64,000 nt of DNA, from NCBI GenBank assembly GCA_013420905.1, contig JAAXNY010000004.1, positions 4,464,001-4,528,000 on the forward strand. The letters are read 5' to 3'. The translations under genes were made by a program, and so were the position numbers. The stretch's first letter is position 1; every line of letters begins with the position of its first letter. Shown piece after piece: positions 46,332-58,587 of the stretch. The stretch comes from Collybia mongolica. Its lineage: Eukaryota; Basidiomycota; Agaricomycetes; Agaricales; Clitocybaceae. The notes beneath the pieces are model-generated. The model was given only the letters and a program-made list of their open reading frames with translations. It did no database searches and had not been told where the DNA came from.

Positions 46332-47734
46332 ATGGCGTCCAATGGTACGGGTTTCCTCCCCTTTGTCACACGACTCATGTGTGATACTGTGTATATAGGC
46401 ACCTTGCTCGAGACGACGCAGGAATCTCCGTACAACTATGTTCCAACGAGGGCCGTCGCATTCATGTTCGTCATCCTTTTCGGGATTTCCACAGGCTAGT
46501 TTTCTATTCTGCTGTTCTTTTCGGAAGGCTAATCATAGAGGATACGCAGTAACTCACATTGGGCAAGCAATTCGGCACAGGATGTGGTGGCTCTTCCCAA
46601 CAGTGTGTATTGCAGGTGCGGGTGAGGTGGCTGGCTGGACCGGACGCCTCTGGAGTAGCTATTCATTGTATAACCGGGACGCGTTCATGCTTCAGTAAGT
46701 GGCTCCCTCTGTCTCTTTTTTTTTTGTGCGTTGGACGGTGGGGAGCTGACATTTTGTGCGTCTTCACAGGATCACGACAATCATCTTGGCACCTACCCCC
46801 ATGGTTGCGGCGAATTTCATCATCTTCGGTCGATTGGTCAATCGTTTGGGTACGGTATACAGCAGGCTTCCGCCCAGGTGGTGTGAGTCTTTCGCATTTA
46901 TAATACAAGGTTACGTGGTTGATCAGGTCAAACTGTTAGATACGGTGGTTTTCTTTTCCTGTGTAAGTCTGCTTTTACAATAGTATTTTCTTTACAACTA
47001 AGTTCGGTTTGTGTATAGGACATCATATCTCTACTTGTCCAAGGGGCTGGAGGGGGGATTGCGGCATCCTCAGAGACCGAATCCTCGTCGAGACTTGTGA
47101 GGGGAATTTTATGTGGCTTCAACAAGCATTGAGTAACTGACTACATTTTTAGGGAAGCAACATTATGTTAGCCGGCATCGTCTTTCAGCTAGGTGTGTAC
47201 TATAAACTACAAAAAGTTTATTTTTTTTAACATCCCGACTCCAGTTACGCTTTCCCTTTATTCCTGCGTTGCTGTCGAGTATTTTGTCCGATATGTCAAA
47301 GACATACCAATCCCTTCCCGGCGCTATACCCTAGAATATTCTGAAAGTCAGAAAACTGTTCTGACCCCCAAGCTCAAGATCATGGCACTCGCTCTAGCCT
47401 TCAATACCACTTGTTTGTTCATACGGTATGCTCTCTTTGTATGGCTAGTTTCTGTTGGCTTATCCACTCCTAGCGCTGTATACCGCACAATCGAGCTGGC
47501 GGACGGGTGGACGGGGAGGATCATCTCGACCGAAGTTTATTTCAGTAGGTTCAGCTGTTGATATGGGATCTCATGAGTTCTAACCAAGCCCATTCGGCAG
47601 ATGTTCTTGATGGTGGGATGGTCGTTCTCGCGATTTACGCATTCAACTTCGCACATCCAGGAGTTATGTTGCAAACCGACATTCAAGGTCATAGCGAAGA
47701 ATTCCTGGCATTGAAGGACCGTGCAGTAGCGTAG
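46332..47734 (+). CDS. RTA1-family seven-helix membrane protein
   Basis: RTA1/RTM1-like protein, a fungal seven-transmembrane family linked to lipid translocation and resistance to toxic compounds.
Nine exons: 46332-46494, 46550-46694, 46770-46882, 46940-46962, 47019-47096, 47153-47192, 47245-47425, 47474-47544 and 47601-47734, 948 nt, 315 aa, normal length.
Seen: SPYNYVPTRAVAFMFVILFG, HIGQAIRHRMWWLFPT, GEVAGWTGRLWSS, TPMVAANFIIFGRLV, CDIISLLVQGAGGG, NIMLAGIVFQL and FIRAVYRTIELADGWTG: all family landmarks. The first intron begins with GC (ACAG|GCTAGT). It converges on the F-box gene at 47873. Confidence 0.92.
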
Positions 47735-47872
47735 TTAGATAGAACATAGTGGACAATGATACGGTTTTTACATATGGTGCTACTTCAGAAACAATTACAT
47801 AGATTCGTGATTATTCGATGACCCAAAAAAAAAGATGAGGCCGAGTATTCGTCTAAGTCTTGTGTCTTCCAT

Positions 47873-50183
47873 CTAAGTTGAGCCATTCGTCAGCTGTACA
47901 TAAAGTCTACTTGGTTTAGGTATAATGTGAGGCCAGTCATACTCCAATATTGTGGAGGGATTCCACTGTTCTGTATCGTACTTTTTCCGAATGCAAGGCT
48001 CAGCATGGTTCAACGGTTTAGCCGAAATGAAACCTGTTTTAGAACGCGATATAACAATGGCCGTGGATGAGTCTTCGTCGCTCCTGAATGTCTTCAAACT
48101 CGGGCAATGAACAGCGAACGGTAAAGATTCTAATTCCAAGGAATCCATGCATCCACCATCGTCCTCGCCAACCTCTGCAGGAGGATTGCCTAAAAATCCG
48201 TTTTCAAACTGGTATAGAACCGACGTTGACGTAGATGTAAAGCGAGAGGTAGAGTTCCAACCAAAATGCCGAAGCTTGGCGAGCCTCGAGAGGTGGGATG
48301 CATATTTCCAAGCAGCGTGGGGCCAAAATACAGCTCGGTTGCGCAGCTGGCGATCACTTGAACGCCGAACGAGAGTGAGTGCCTCAAGGGTCTGGTCATA
48401 ACTCTCCACAATTTTTTCGAAAAGAGGGGCCTCTGCCTGTGCAAGACCTTCAAGGACGAGAACCTTGATTGGTGCTCCTTGAATTGAGTTAAGGAGAACG
48501 TGGGCATCAACATCGGAAATCCCACGCCGAATGTGTATTTTGAAGTGAGTCAAATGGAGGCCGTCCGCATCGGAAGCAGCTTGAAGCGCCTCGGCCAAGG
48601 GGATGATGGAGGCTAGATCGATGTGGTTCATGGAGAGGCGTTCGAGGTGAGGGAAGAAGCGACACCTTGACCAAATTTGGGCAGACGGCGTGAAGATGTT
48701 GGATTTGTGGGGAGAGAGGACAGACAGTGTGCGGAGGTTAGAACAAAGCGGAAGGATATGCCACATGCTGACGGTTGTGGCTGAAATCCAGAGGCGAAGG
48801 TTATAGACCGCTGGAAACTCTATATCACCTGTTTGTAGCCTGGCCCGAGCGCTCAAAACAATATGACATTCCTGCAGTGAAAGAGTGTGAAGAGAACGAA
48901 GTTTTGAGAGGCATTCAATATCGTCTGTTCTGAACCTGAGAGAACAGAGAGTTATTGAAACCAGGTTGGGGCTGATGGCGAGGATGTTCATAAATTCACG
49001 GTGTATGGGCGTAAAGAACTTCCCCTCGATGCGTGATAGTTCAAATCCTTGTGCGCTGGTTCTTTCAAATGAGGAAGACCGCCAATTATTCGTCATGGAA
49101 ACTGTCCGCATTTCCTGGCAGAGGTCCGGGCGGCTAAGCAAGAACGCCGTTGTTGCTAGGATTTTAGTTCTCTCAGAGTATGCAAGGTTGCTCAAATGCT
49201 CCAAGTGGTCCCCTATATCTATTATGTCTTTTCGGAAACCCCAGGGAAGGTCAAACGTGAGGGTTCTGCTCTGTAAATGCACAAATCTTTAGAAAACTTA
49301 AAGAAAGAAGTGAAATTCTACATACCCCGAAAATATAAGGCCGCCCAATCCGATTTAGTTGGTGGGATACGGACGAAAGGAGGCGAGCTTCGTACAAATT
49401 AGTATGCTGAAATATTATGTCTAGTAATTCTGGGGGCAAATCCACCAGGCAAAGCATCTGTATACGAGGGACAGGGTTCGCCTTGATAGTTTTTAGAACC
49501 CTAGCTACATGGGCCCCGAGTTAGTTAGGTTGACGAGGCGTGTAGTCCATGCACCCACTCGTATTCTCTAAGAGAAAGGGATAATCGATAATAGCGCCTT
49601 CAGGAATTCCCCATTTTCTTTGGAAGCCTTCCCAAAGAGCCGGATCTGTAAATACATAATGCGTGTAGAGCGTATGGGATTCATCAGGCGTTACGGTGAC
49701 CTCATGGGCACATAATGTCAAGGGTAATAGATCTTTGAGGTAGCTGTTCCATTTCCTATGCAGAGACACAAAACGCTATGCACACAATAAGTCGAACGGG
49801 ACATGGGGGTAGGCGAGCATAACATACAGACATGTGTCGTCCCGTCAAATCCAAAGATCCCTACGTAGTTATATTTTAGACTTTAGTGCCGTAAGTAGCT
49901 TTGGAAAACTGTACCTTACCGTATAGAATCCTTCGTAGGACTTGAAAAACCGCCGCATGCGGTAGAACTTGTGAATCTGAGGGTGTCTATATTCCTCTTG
50001 CATCACCTCTTTTGAGGTTACCCCAACTTCCTTACTCATGTCCGTCGAAACTTCATGTTCGCTCAATTTGGAATTATCGCCGTCGTCGTCGTGTTGGCGC
50101 AAGTGTGCGTATGAGCTGGCACCGAGCCCTAGAAGGAATGCGTTGGCAGCGTCGCTCGGGTCAGAACTATCATCAGAAAACAT
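47873..50183 (-). CDS. F-box/LRR-like protein, tandem family copy A
   Basis: Likely substrate-recognition subunit of an SCF ubiquitin ligase (family inference).
Exons: 49920-50183, 49828-49860, 49559-49775, 49326-49504 and 47873-49270; 2091 nt, 696 aa.
Seen: an N-terminal module (IHKFYRMRRFFKSYEGFYT, SLDLTGRHM, VSLHRKWNSYLKDLLPLTL, VFTDPALWEGFQRKW); then the F-box MLCLVDLPPELLDIIFQHT...RPYIFG; then a long LRR-like body (LSKLRSLHTLSLQECHI, SNLRTLSVL, FFPHLERLSMNHID, IKVLVLEGLA, LEALTLVRR) and C-terminal LPFAVHCPSLKTF. An intron at 49505-49558 removes stops that would otherwise split the gene. Same exon plan as the copy at 50659-52929. Substrate unknown. Confidence 0.8.
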
Positions 50184-50658
50184 GCCGAATTCTGTATATG
50201 CGCTATATCTTTCGTCCAGCAAGAACCTACGAAGGTCAAGTAGCGCAGGTCAAATAGTGTAAGTCTTGTCAACCTCGGTCCCTAACGAATTTCAAGTGGA
50301 GCTGTATTTATTTGCCACGCCGACGTTATCCCCTTGGATACTTTATATCCCCCGACCCGGGTGATCCGAAAGCCAGGTCAATAACGCCCGCAGACCACAT
50401 AATATTACCTTGCATTGTGCTGCGAAACGTGTTCATATTTAGGTAAGTAGCCTAGTACCATATCATTTAACCAAAAGGTTATTTTTTAAGGAATATTCGC
50501 ATGATGTCGTACCCAAACGACGGGATTATTCTTGTTCAGAGAGTTGTTCAATTCATGTATTTCGCTTGTAGGCTGGAATTGTATGTTGAAATTGAATAAC
50601 CCAAGTCATATCGAGAGTTTTCTGTCATTGATGAGCCACGGGGTTGGTCCCAGTTTAA

Positions 50659-52929
50659 TTAATTGTTGTCCATCTCCGCATCAGTCTTACTAGGTATAAT
50701 GTGAGGCCACTCCTCGCCCATCATAGTAAGAGGGTTCCACTGATTGATATTGTACTTATGGTGGATATAGGGTGTAGGGTGATTCAGTGGTTTGGTAGAA
50801 ATGGTTCCGGCGCCGGTACGCGATATAAATATTGCCATGTAAGTGTGGTGGCTTGTATATGTCTCAAGACTTGGGCAATAAGCAGCGAATGGTAGAGCGT
50901 CCAAGCCCAAAGTTTCAATGTCGTCTTCGTCCTCCTCGATATATGCGAAAGGATTGTCTGGAAAGCCGAGTTCAAAGTCATGCAGAATGGAAGTACGTGC
51001 AGTCGCGAAGTGACAAGCCGAGTTCCAACCGAAATGTTGCAGGTTGGTCAGCCTGGACAGGTGCGGCGCATATTTCCAAGCGGGGTGGGGCCATATCACC
51101 TCTCGGTTCCGCATTTGGCGATCGCTTGCACGCCGGACGAGGGTCAGCGCAACAAGTGTTGATTCAAAAAATTCGGCAATTCTACTGAAAAGAACCGGTT
51201 CGGCTTCCGCAAGGCCTTCAAAGACAAGGACCTTAATTGGTGCACTCCGCATCGCATCAAGGACATCAAGGATGTCGACGTCGTAAGCCATACGTCTGGT
51301 ATGTAGTTTGAAATGCGTTATGTGCAATCCAAAAGTAGTGGTGGCAGCCCGAAGCACGATTGCCAAGTCAATAATGGCATCCGAACGTATGTGATCCAGA
51401 CAGAGGCGTTCGAGATGAGGAAAGAAGCGGCACTTCGTCCACACCTGAGCAGACGGCATAGGAATGTTGAACTTGAGGGGCGAAAGAACAGAAAGTGTAC
51501 GGAGTTCAGGACAGAGTGGAAGAATATGCCACATGGCAATTGTTTTGGCGGACATCCAGAGGCGAAGGTTGTAGATCGGTAACTCGATACCGTCCAAATT
51601 TGACCCCGAACCAACGTTCGAGGTTACAAGGCATTCTCGCACAGTAAGGGTATGAAGAGAGCGGAGTTCGGATAAGTGCCGGACGACGCGCGTTGAGAAT
51701 GACAGAGAACAAAGGCTCACTGCAACAAGACCGGTGCTGAATGTGAGGATGCTCATGAATTTTCGGTGTATAGGAGTGAGGAACTTCGCCTCAACCTGTG
51801 AGAGTTCAAATCCTTCTGCGTTGGTGAGTTCGAATAAGCAAGGGTGCCAGTTATTTGCCAGGTGAACCCTTTTCATCTTTTGACAGAGATCTGGGCGGCT
51901 GAGCAGAAACTCCGTTGTTTCCAAGGTCTTTGTTCTCTCCGACCGAGCAAGTTCATCTAAGTATGGCAATGGGTCTTCCATGCCTTCGATGTCTTTCCAG
52001 AACCCAGTGGGAAGGTCAAAAGATAGAGTTCTACTCTGAAAAACAAGTAAAGTGAGCAAGTGAAAGGTAGTGAGGAAAGGCTAGGTACCCCAAAAATATA
52101 ACGTCTCCCGATTTCATTCATTTTCTTGGACGTAGAAGACAGGAGACGCGCCTCACGGATATGCGTATGCTGAAATATAGTATCCAGTAGTTCTGCAGGT
52201 AAGTCAACCAAGCAGAGCTTCTGTATACAGGCGACGGGATGCTCGCTGATTGTCCTTAGGACATGGACTACGCCAAAATGATTTAGCCGGACTATTCGAC
52301 AAAGTCTGAACTCACTAGTGAAGCCCAGAAGTCGGGAATAACCAAGTCTATTAATTCCAGGTATTCTCCACTTTTGTCTGAAGTTTTCCCAGAGAGCGAT
52401 ATCTGTAAACACATATTCCGTATGTGGTCTCGAATCTCCTTGGAGATCGACAGATTCTACAGTAACTTCTTTGGCGTGTAGGGTAAGCGGCAAGAAGTCA
52501 GCGAGGTAACTACACCACCGGCTATGCAAAGAAACATATCGCTATGAACGATTATGAGTTAAGCGCAGTGAAAAGGCAACTCGAGACCTTACCGGCATGT
52601 GTCGCCCTGTTAAATCCAGAGACCCCTTCGCGGCGTATGAGGTACCACGCTCAGCTTTGATAAGCAATCGTACTCACCGTATGAAATCCTCGATAGGATT
52701 CGAAGAACCGCATTATGCGGTATACTTTATGAAGCGGAGGAGTGTCTTGGATTGTCGACTCGGGCTGTGATTTGTCTCTTATCTTCATTAGGTCCCAAGC
52801 CGAGCGTGCTCTTGCCTCAGCCTCATCTTTGTCATAAAGGTGCATATATGGTTTAGACGAGATTCGGTCGTAGGATTTGATCGCGGACTGATTTGAGTCA
52901 GAGTCATCTTCAGAATCTTCAGAATACAT
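50659..52929 (-). CDS. F-box/LRR-like protein, tandem family copy B
   Basis: Exons: 52678-52929, 52593-52625, 52316-52541, 52089-52267 and 50659-52035; 2067 nt, 688 aa. Start at ATG 52927-52929, because the longer open frame begins with TTG.
Same architecture as copy A: acidic start (MYSEDSEDDSDSN), HKVYRIMRFFESYRGFHT, SLDLTGRHMP, VSLHSRWCSYLADFLPLTL, F-box KLCLVDLPAELLDTIFQHT, LRR-like body (LSELRSLHTLTVRECLV, FFPHLERLCLDHI, IKVLVFEGLAEAE) and LPFAAYCPSLETY. The intron at 52268-52315 is a multiple of three and open, so retention would also be readable. Ends in an acidic MDNN tail. Confidence 0.8.
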
Positions 52930-53113
52930 CGTGTTGAGCAGGTGGTGGCTATGAGGTTCAGGCGGCGAGCCATTCGGCAACAGGGACAAGACTTATATTG
53001 CTACTCCGATGATATCTAATCTACCCGAGATCCAAGGTGATCCGAAGCCTATCGTTGGCCTATCAGCACACAAGCAGCATTCCTTTCGACAAGACAAGGA
53101 AGAAGGAAAGGGC

Positions 53114-54650
53114 TTACTCCAGATGAACTACCCACCTTCGTTTTTGACTCTTGCAGTATGAAGAAGGATTAGTAACCAATACGGTTGTATTCCATTTCCG
53201 AATCCTCATCGGGTCACTATCCCGGCTTGATATCTGAACTATCATGGTGCCGTTAGGTGTTCGGGAGTTTGAACGAACAGCATAAAAATATACACCTGCA
53301 CTGACAAGGGTCCATAAATTTGGGCAAAATGCAGTGAAGGGTAATGCCATCCAGCGATCCAGCTCAAAATGATCCACATCCAACTCGTCATCATCTTCGT
53401 CTCTGTTTAATTCCACCTCATCCGTCTCATGCCTTCAAATCCGCATTGATTCGAAGCATTCCAGGCGAGATGAGGTGGGAAGGGACTTAGCCAGTTCCAC
53501 ATTCCGCTCAAAATACCCAGATGGGCCAACGCCGTGAACTGAGGAGGGTATTCCCGAGAGGTGTGTGTCTTGTATGTGTGTTGGAACCATGCAGTTCTTC
53601 AGTGCAAGAGTATGTAGCCAGTGGAGGTTCGACAGACTTTGAATAGTTTCGGGCATCAAGAAAATGGGGGTGAGTGTAACGGAAACAAAGTTTTAGCTTG
53701 CTGCAAGGGCGTCTGCTAATTTTTTATTCATAGGAGTGCGGAAGTCGGACTTGATCTGCGAAAGGGTAAAGTCTTCCATAACGGTCCGCTCAAGTCTGAT
53801 GACCACCAGCTATCAAACGTACAGATCGTTTATATCTTGTTTACAAGATCCGGTCGGCTAAGTATAATCGCAGCGGTGAACATGAATTTATCTTATCCGC
53901 TTGCGCAATCTTCTCCAAATAAGAGCCCCGGTTTTTGGCTTGAAAAAGTCTTCCCAGTCAATGGAGCATTTTAATGCAAGGTCTTGGTCCTGTTGAATGG
54001 TCAGCTGGGTACGGATCCAACTTCGTAGAACCATCGGTTAGTGACAAGGTCCGAGATGCTGCTATGAGCATGTGTTGGAAGGTAGACGACTTGGAAGTGT
54101 GAAGCGCGATTACAAGATATAGTCTGAAGGGCATCATCTCGAGGCATATTATGATAATGCTCTGATTTGTAGGAACAAAGACTCACAAGTCAAACCATAC
54201 ACTTGGCCTAATATTTAATCGGAGAATTTTCCACTCATGGGCAAACCGGCCCCGAAGTCAACTCATAGAAAATTTTCCCCCAATCGATGTCCTCCTCGAG
54301 GTCCCAGGCATCAAGGGTCAGCGGCAAGGAATCAGCGAAGTAGTGGTTCCATCGGGCCTGTAAAGCATTGAATCTCCATTGGGATTATATGTCAGTTCGG
54401 TGAAAATGTGCACGAATATAGCGTAGATTCACCTCAGCATGCCGTCCATTCGAGTCAAGGTCTCCCTGATGAGTCGAAGATATAGAAAGCCGACTAGATG
54501 ACACCCCCCGAGGGCTTTGAGAAAGCGAAAAACGCGATATTCCCCGTAGTGCACGGTCTCCGGCTTGGTGCTGACTGACTTTGACCCTTGCCCAATAGTC
54601 TCACTGCCGCTCACACCTCCTCGCCTCAACCTCCTCCCTGTGATAAATTC
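53114..54650 (-). pseudogene. F-box/LRR-like family copy C, decayed
   Basis: Pieces in the same order as copies A and B. 54429-54629 carries HYGEYRVFRFLKALGG (compare HKVYRIMRFFESYRG) and LDSNGRHAE (compare SLDLTGRHMP). About 54260-54370 reads LQARWNHYFADSLPLTLDAW (compare LHSRWCSYLADFLPLTLHAK). 53435-53659 has an LRR strip (LSNLHWLHTLALKNCMV). 53114-53416 has LPFTAFCPNLWTLVSAG. The F-box itself and long LRR parts are missing or out of frame. I infer an inactive third tandem copy. Confidence 0.65.
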
Positions 54651-55481
54651 GTATGATCAACTTGCTCTTTCTGGTGAAACGGTGGTCCGTCAATAACTAT
54701 ATGTCGTCGAATTCGTCAGAGTACATGGCTAAGCCCTGGCATGTATGTGTGTGAGTTGAGTTAATGGCTCGCTGATGCCCTGACTCAGCGGTCAAGAGAC
54801 TTCAGGTTCGTTGCGCAGGTCAAACCAGGTTGTCCTGGCAAACGGCTTGGAATGATGTTGATAAGAAGAGATCGGGGTATGATCATTGGTTCTAACCAAG
54901 GTCGCCAAACTGAAATATTTCCACGGTGTTCTTAACCAAACCCATGACATGAACGGTGGTCGCAAAGTCTTGTTCCTTCATCTTAACTCCTTTTCTGAAC
55001 TAAAATCTTGTGGTTATGCAAACCATGCCAGTCTGCAATACTACTGCCTAGTAACGGTTTCACTTATTTGACTTGAGTAATATCCATACCTAATCGCAAC
55101 ATCGTCGTCGGCTCATTACCATGCCGTAGCATCATGTTGTTGGTGAAAGTCCATCGTTCGCAAATAGCAAGAGGCTGTCAAGAAGGATCCTCAAATTCCA
55201 CCGATGTCCAGATTCACCCCAATAATCACCCGCCCTGATCAAGTTAGGAACACTGCCTCATGTCGGACTTTTCTCCGTAGCGCCCCTCATCAGCCACGAA
55301 GCATACTTAATCAGTGCTTTTGTTCTGCCCCATCGATCGGATCCCGTCTGACCAGCGGTAGCGATGCAGGCATCCTCTGACAGATCCCATTGTACCATCT
55401 AAGCCTACGCCTGGGTCGGGGATTTGATTGCCTTTAAATAGTCCCAATCTTGAGGCAGGTCAGTAACGCACATCCCAAATT
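54651..55481. other. Intergenic region, no gene
   Basis: One 61-aa plus frame at 54886-55071 is unrecognised. The right end is the calpain promoter. Confidence 0.5.
55433..55440 (+). promoter_or_regulatory. Possible TATA box of the calpain gene
   Basis: TTTAAATA ends about 41 bp before the ATG at 55482. A plausible distance for a fungal TATA element with a short leader, but a degenerate match. Confidence 0.4.
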
Positions 55482-58192
55482 ATGTCCGCAGAAATCGTAC
55501 AACAAAGTGAAGCTGCTATTTCGACGGCTACAGAGACGCCAATAGTTTCTTTCCTTCAATCAGAACCCGGCCTTCTTGTAACAGGAGAACTTGAGAAGGC
55601 GCTAGAGGAATGCAAGGCAAAAGTGACCCGCATTGCGAAAGAGTGCAGAGCCAAAAACAGAAAGTTTCGGTGTGTACTTAGTCGTTGGTTTCCATGGTTC
55701 TGTTCTGATATTTATTCAGGGATGTCGAATTTGATTTGGAGAACGACCAATACCGGTGTCTACATGGCCTCGACTTCCCAGTTACCGGGAAATACTCTCC
55801 GTCAGACGTTCAACGCGTAACCCAGATTTTCGAGAAACCTCAGTTCTTCGTAAATGGCGCCGACTCAAACGACATCATCCAGGGAAAGCTTGGAGATTGC
55901 TGGTTCCTATCCGCACTTGCCACTGTATCAACTGCAAAAGGGCTTGTCGAAAAGTTCTGCGTCGCGGTGAGTGCCTCTTGCTCGTAAATTGTGACACCCA
56001 TTTAAAGATAACCACAGCGTGACGAACAAGTTGGTGTCTACGGCTTTATATTCTTCCGTGACAACGCGTGGGTCAACGTTGTTGTAGACGAGTAAGTGGT
56101 CCGGGCGAAGTTGATGGAGCCTGTCTGATCTTATGTTTATAGCATGCTCTACACCTCAGTTCCGAAATACGAGGAACTCTCGTCTGTCGAGAAGGAGCTC
56201 TATCACGAAGACAAGGCGCAGTTCAACAGATCAGCACGCAAGGGAGGCAAGACTCTTTACTTTGCTAAATCCGGGGCAACAGGCGAGACATGGGTGCCGT
56301 TAATTGAGAAAGCGTATGCAAAGCTACACGGAGATTATGTATCTCTGTCCGGTGGTAAGGCGTCTGAAGCGGTGGAAGATCTCACAGGGTGTGTGAAAAT
56401 CTTTGTTCGTCAATGTATATTTATCAATTCTTCGGCCACAAATAGAGGTGTCTCAACAGTCATGCGCAATAAGGTCCGTTACTCCGATTCTGATCACACC
56501 TCCATCTAATGCTAAGAACAGGATATCTTCGATACTGACCGGTTTTGGCATGAGGAACTGTTGAAAGCAAATCGGGATCGCTTGTTTGGATGTTCCTTCG
56601 AGAGTCTTGATGCAAGTCGAAGTGGGGTCCATGATGCGAAGGTCGATGGTCTCATGGGTAGCCATGCATACTCGGTCTTGCGAGCTGTAGAGTGCAAAGG
56701 GAAGCGATTCGTCGTGTTGCGCAATCCGTGGGGGAAAACTGAATGGACGGGAAGATGGTCTGATGGTTCCAAAGAATGGACCCCGGGATGGTTGGAAATA
56801 TTACCTCTTTTGGGGCACGAGTTTGGCGATGATGGTCAATTCATCATGGAATGTAAGATTGTTCGATTACTGGGCGATCTTCTTCAACTCATCTTTCATA
56901 GACAATGATTTCCTTGAAACGTGGGACCAAATTCATCGCACGATCCTCTTTGATTCGAGTTGGGTAATGTCGTCACAATGGCTTCAAGTTCCTACGAGGC
57001 CGTTACCATCAGCCTGGTCTTTCGGAGATGTATCATGTCCGTCCATTTCAGCATCATATCTACTGTCTGATGCGAACTAATCCAAATATTTGTAGTCACT
57101 TTTTCCCTCCCTAAAGCAACCTTTGTAATTATCGTGATCTCGCAGCTGGATTCACGTTACTTCAAGGAAATCGCCGGGACTTCAATGTGGGGTTTGGACT
57201 TCGTACTCGCCAAGCGTGGCGAGAAAGAACCTATTGCTGAATCGTCATCTTCAATGTTATATTCGCGAAGTGTAAGTCTCGAGATGGACTTAGATGAAGG
57301 AGAGTATGTGGTCTATGTAAGTTTCTTGAGCCAACCGCGATATTCTACTCAATTATACTATAGGTTCGAATTGATCGAACCATTTTTAAAGATCCGGTAA
57401 GAGAAACCTTGTTCGCCACGCCGAGTCCTTTTTGACCTGACCGTTGTGCAGGATTATTTCAAGAAAGGCGTGGACAGTGGCTGGGATCATCGCAAACTAT
57501 CCAGAATCCTAACCGAAAGAGCAAAGAGTCGGTCCGTAGTTTCGAGTAAGTTCAGTTACGATGCGGAAAGTAATATACTCACATCCTTTTTAGATTTCAT
57601 ACCTGGGCAAGCCATTGCCAAGAACCTATGCATGATTGACACTAACCAATATATATATCTTAGAACTCAAGAAACACACATTCCAACTGAGATGTCATCC
57701 TTAATCGATGAAGACATAAAACGATTCGAGGCGAAGAAGAAAGAAGAGGCCCTCAAGAAGGAACAAGAAGGTGAAACAACAACCGTGACTGTTACTACAG
57801 TGACCACGACCACTACGACGAAGACGGGAACCATAGTTAAGAAGAAGACCGAATCCTCAACGGAGCCTACGGCGAATATCGAGGCGAAAGAGGCCCGCAG
57901 CAGTTCGCCTGAGAATAGGAAGTCCAATGCGCCCGCGTTGGAAAATCTCGACACTTGCTTATTCGACCCAGGCCACGTTGCCCATTCTCCTACGTTACAT
58001 CTTCCACCTCTCCCAACCTCACCACCAGGAGATAGCGGCCCCGCGTCCACCCGTATCAAAATCGCGGAGGATGATAATTCGGTGTACCTTGGCCTGCGCG
58101 TCTACACCAACAAAGACACACCAGTGGTTGTCACTGGTCAACTTAAAGCCGACATCCTCCAACCTGATGCGGAGCCCTTAAGTCCGCTCTGA
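55482..58192 (+). CDS. Calpain-type cysteine protease
   Basis: Cytosolic papain-fold protease of the calpain family (C2); limited proteolysis of regulators is the family role, substrate unknown.
Exons: 55482-55669, 55720-55966, 56018-56091, 56143-56388, 56446-56473, 56522-56852, 56902-57036, 57096-57316, 57364-57396, 57452-57545 and 57594-58192; 2196 nt, 731 aa.
Seen: catalytic Cys123 in [12 protein letters not shown], His309 in MGSHAYSV, Asn329 in RNPWGKTEW, so all three catalytic residues are present; then C2L-like sequence ([20 protein letters not shown]). A Glu/Lys-rich helix and a Thr/Val-rich low-complexity run follow at about 57780-57835. No EF-hand seen. The last intron is 48 nt, in frame and open, so it could be retained. 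Confidence 0.92.
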
Positions 58193-58587
58193 AGCGTCAG
58201 GGATATTAAGTAGCATATTCTTCCGGATGGGAAAGTTTGCACCTCTAGGAATGGTAGTTGGGGCAAGCATGACGATTTTATTCTGCAGATGACGCCTATA
58301 CATGCCTATGGATCTCACGAGATTACATATCAAATGTATATTTTTTAATAACATAATCACCGCTCACACAGATCAAAGGCAGGCGCCTTCGCTCAGCGCC
58401 AATGTACGCGTTAGTTCAAACAGAGGGTCGGCAAGGACTACCACATGGGCTGAAGAAGGGCTGTTCACTACGATGCCATCCCTGTCATACACTGTCTATT
58501 CCCCAGGGTTGAAATCAGGTATGTATGTGTCAACGAGATCTCTCATGTTTGTGATTTCTGAAACTCTTCTCCCTAATCAGGATCGCT

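Noticed and set aside
49505..49558. Premature stop splitting F-box copy A
   Set aside because: The stops lie in an intron with GTGGGT donor and ATGTAG acceptor, matched by the same intron position in copy B.
57546..57593. Continuous exon through the last calpain intron
   Set aside because: The frame is open through it, but GTAAGT and TTTTTAG signals and loss of a calpain-atypical insert favour splicing; noted as possible retention.
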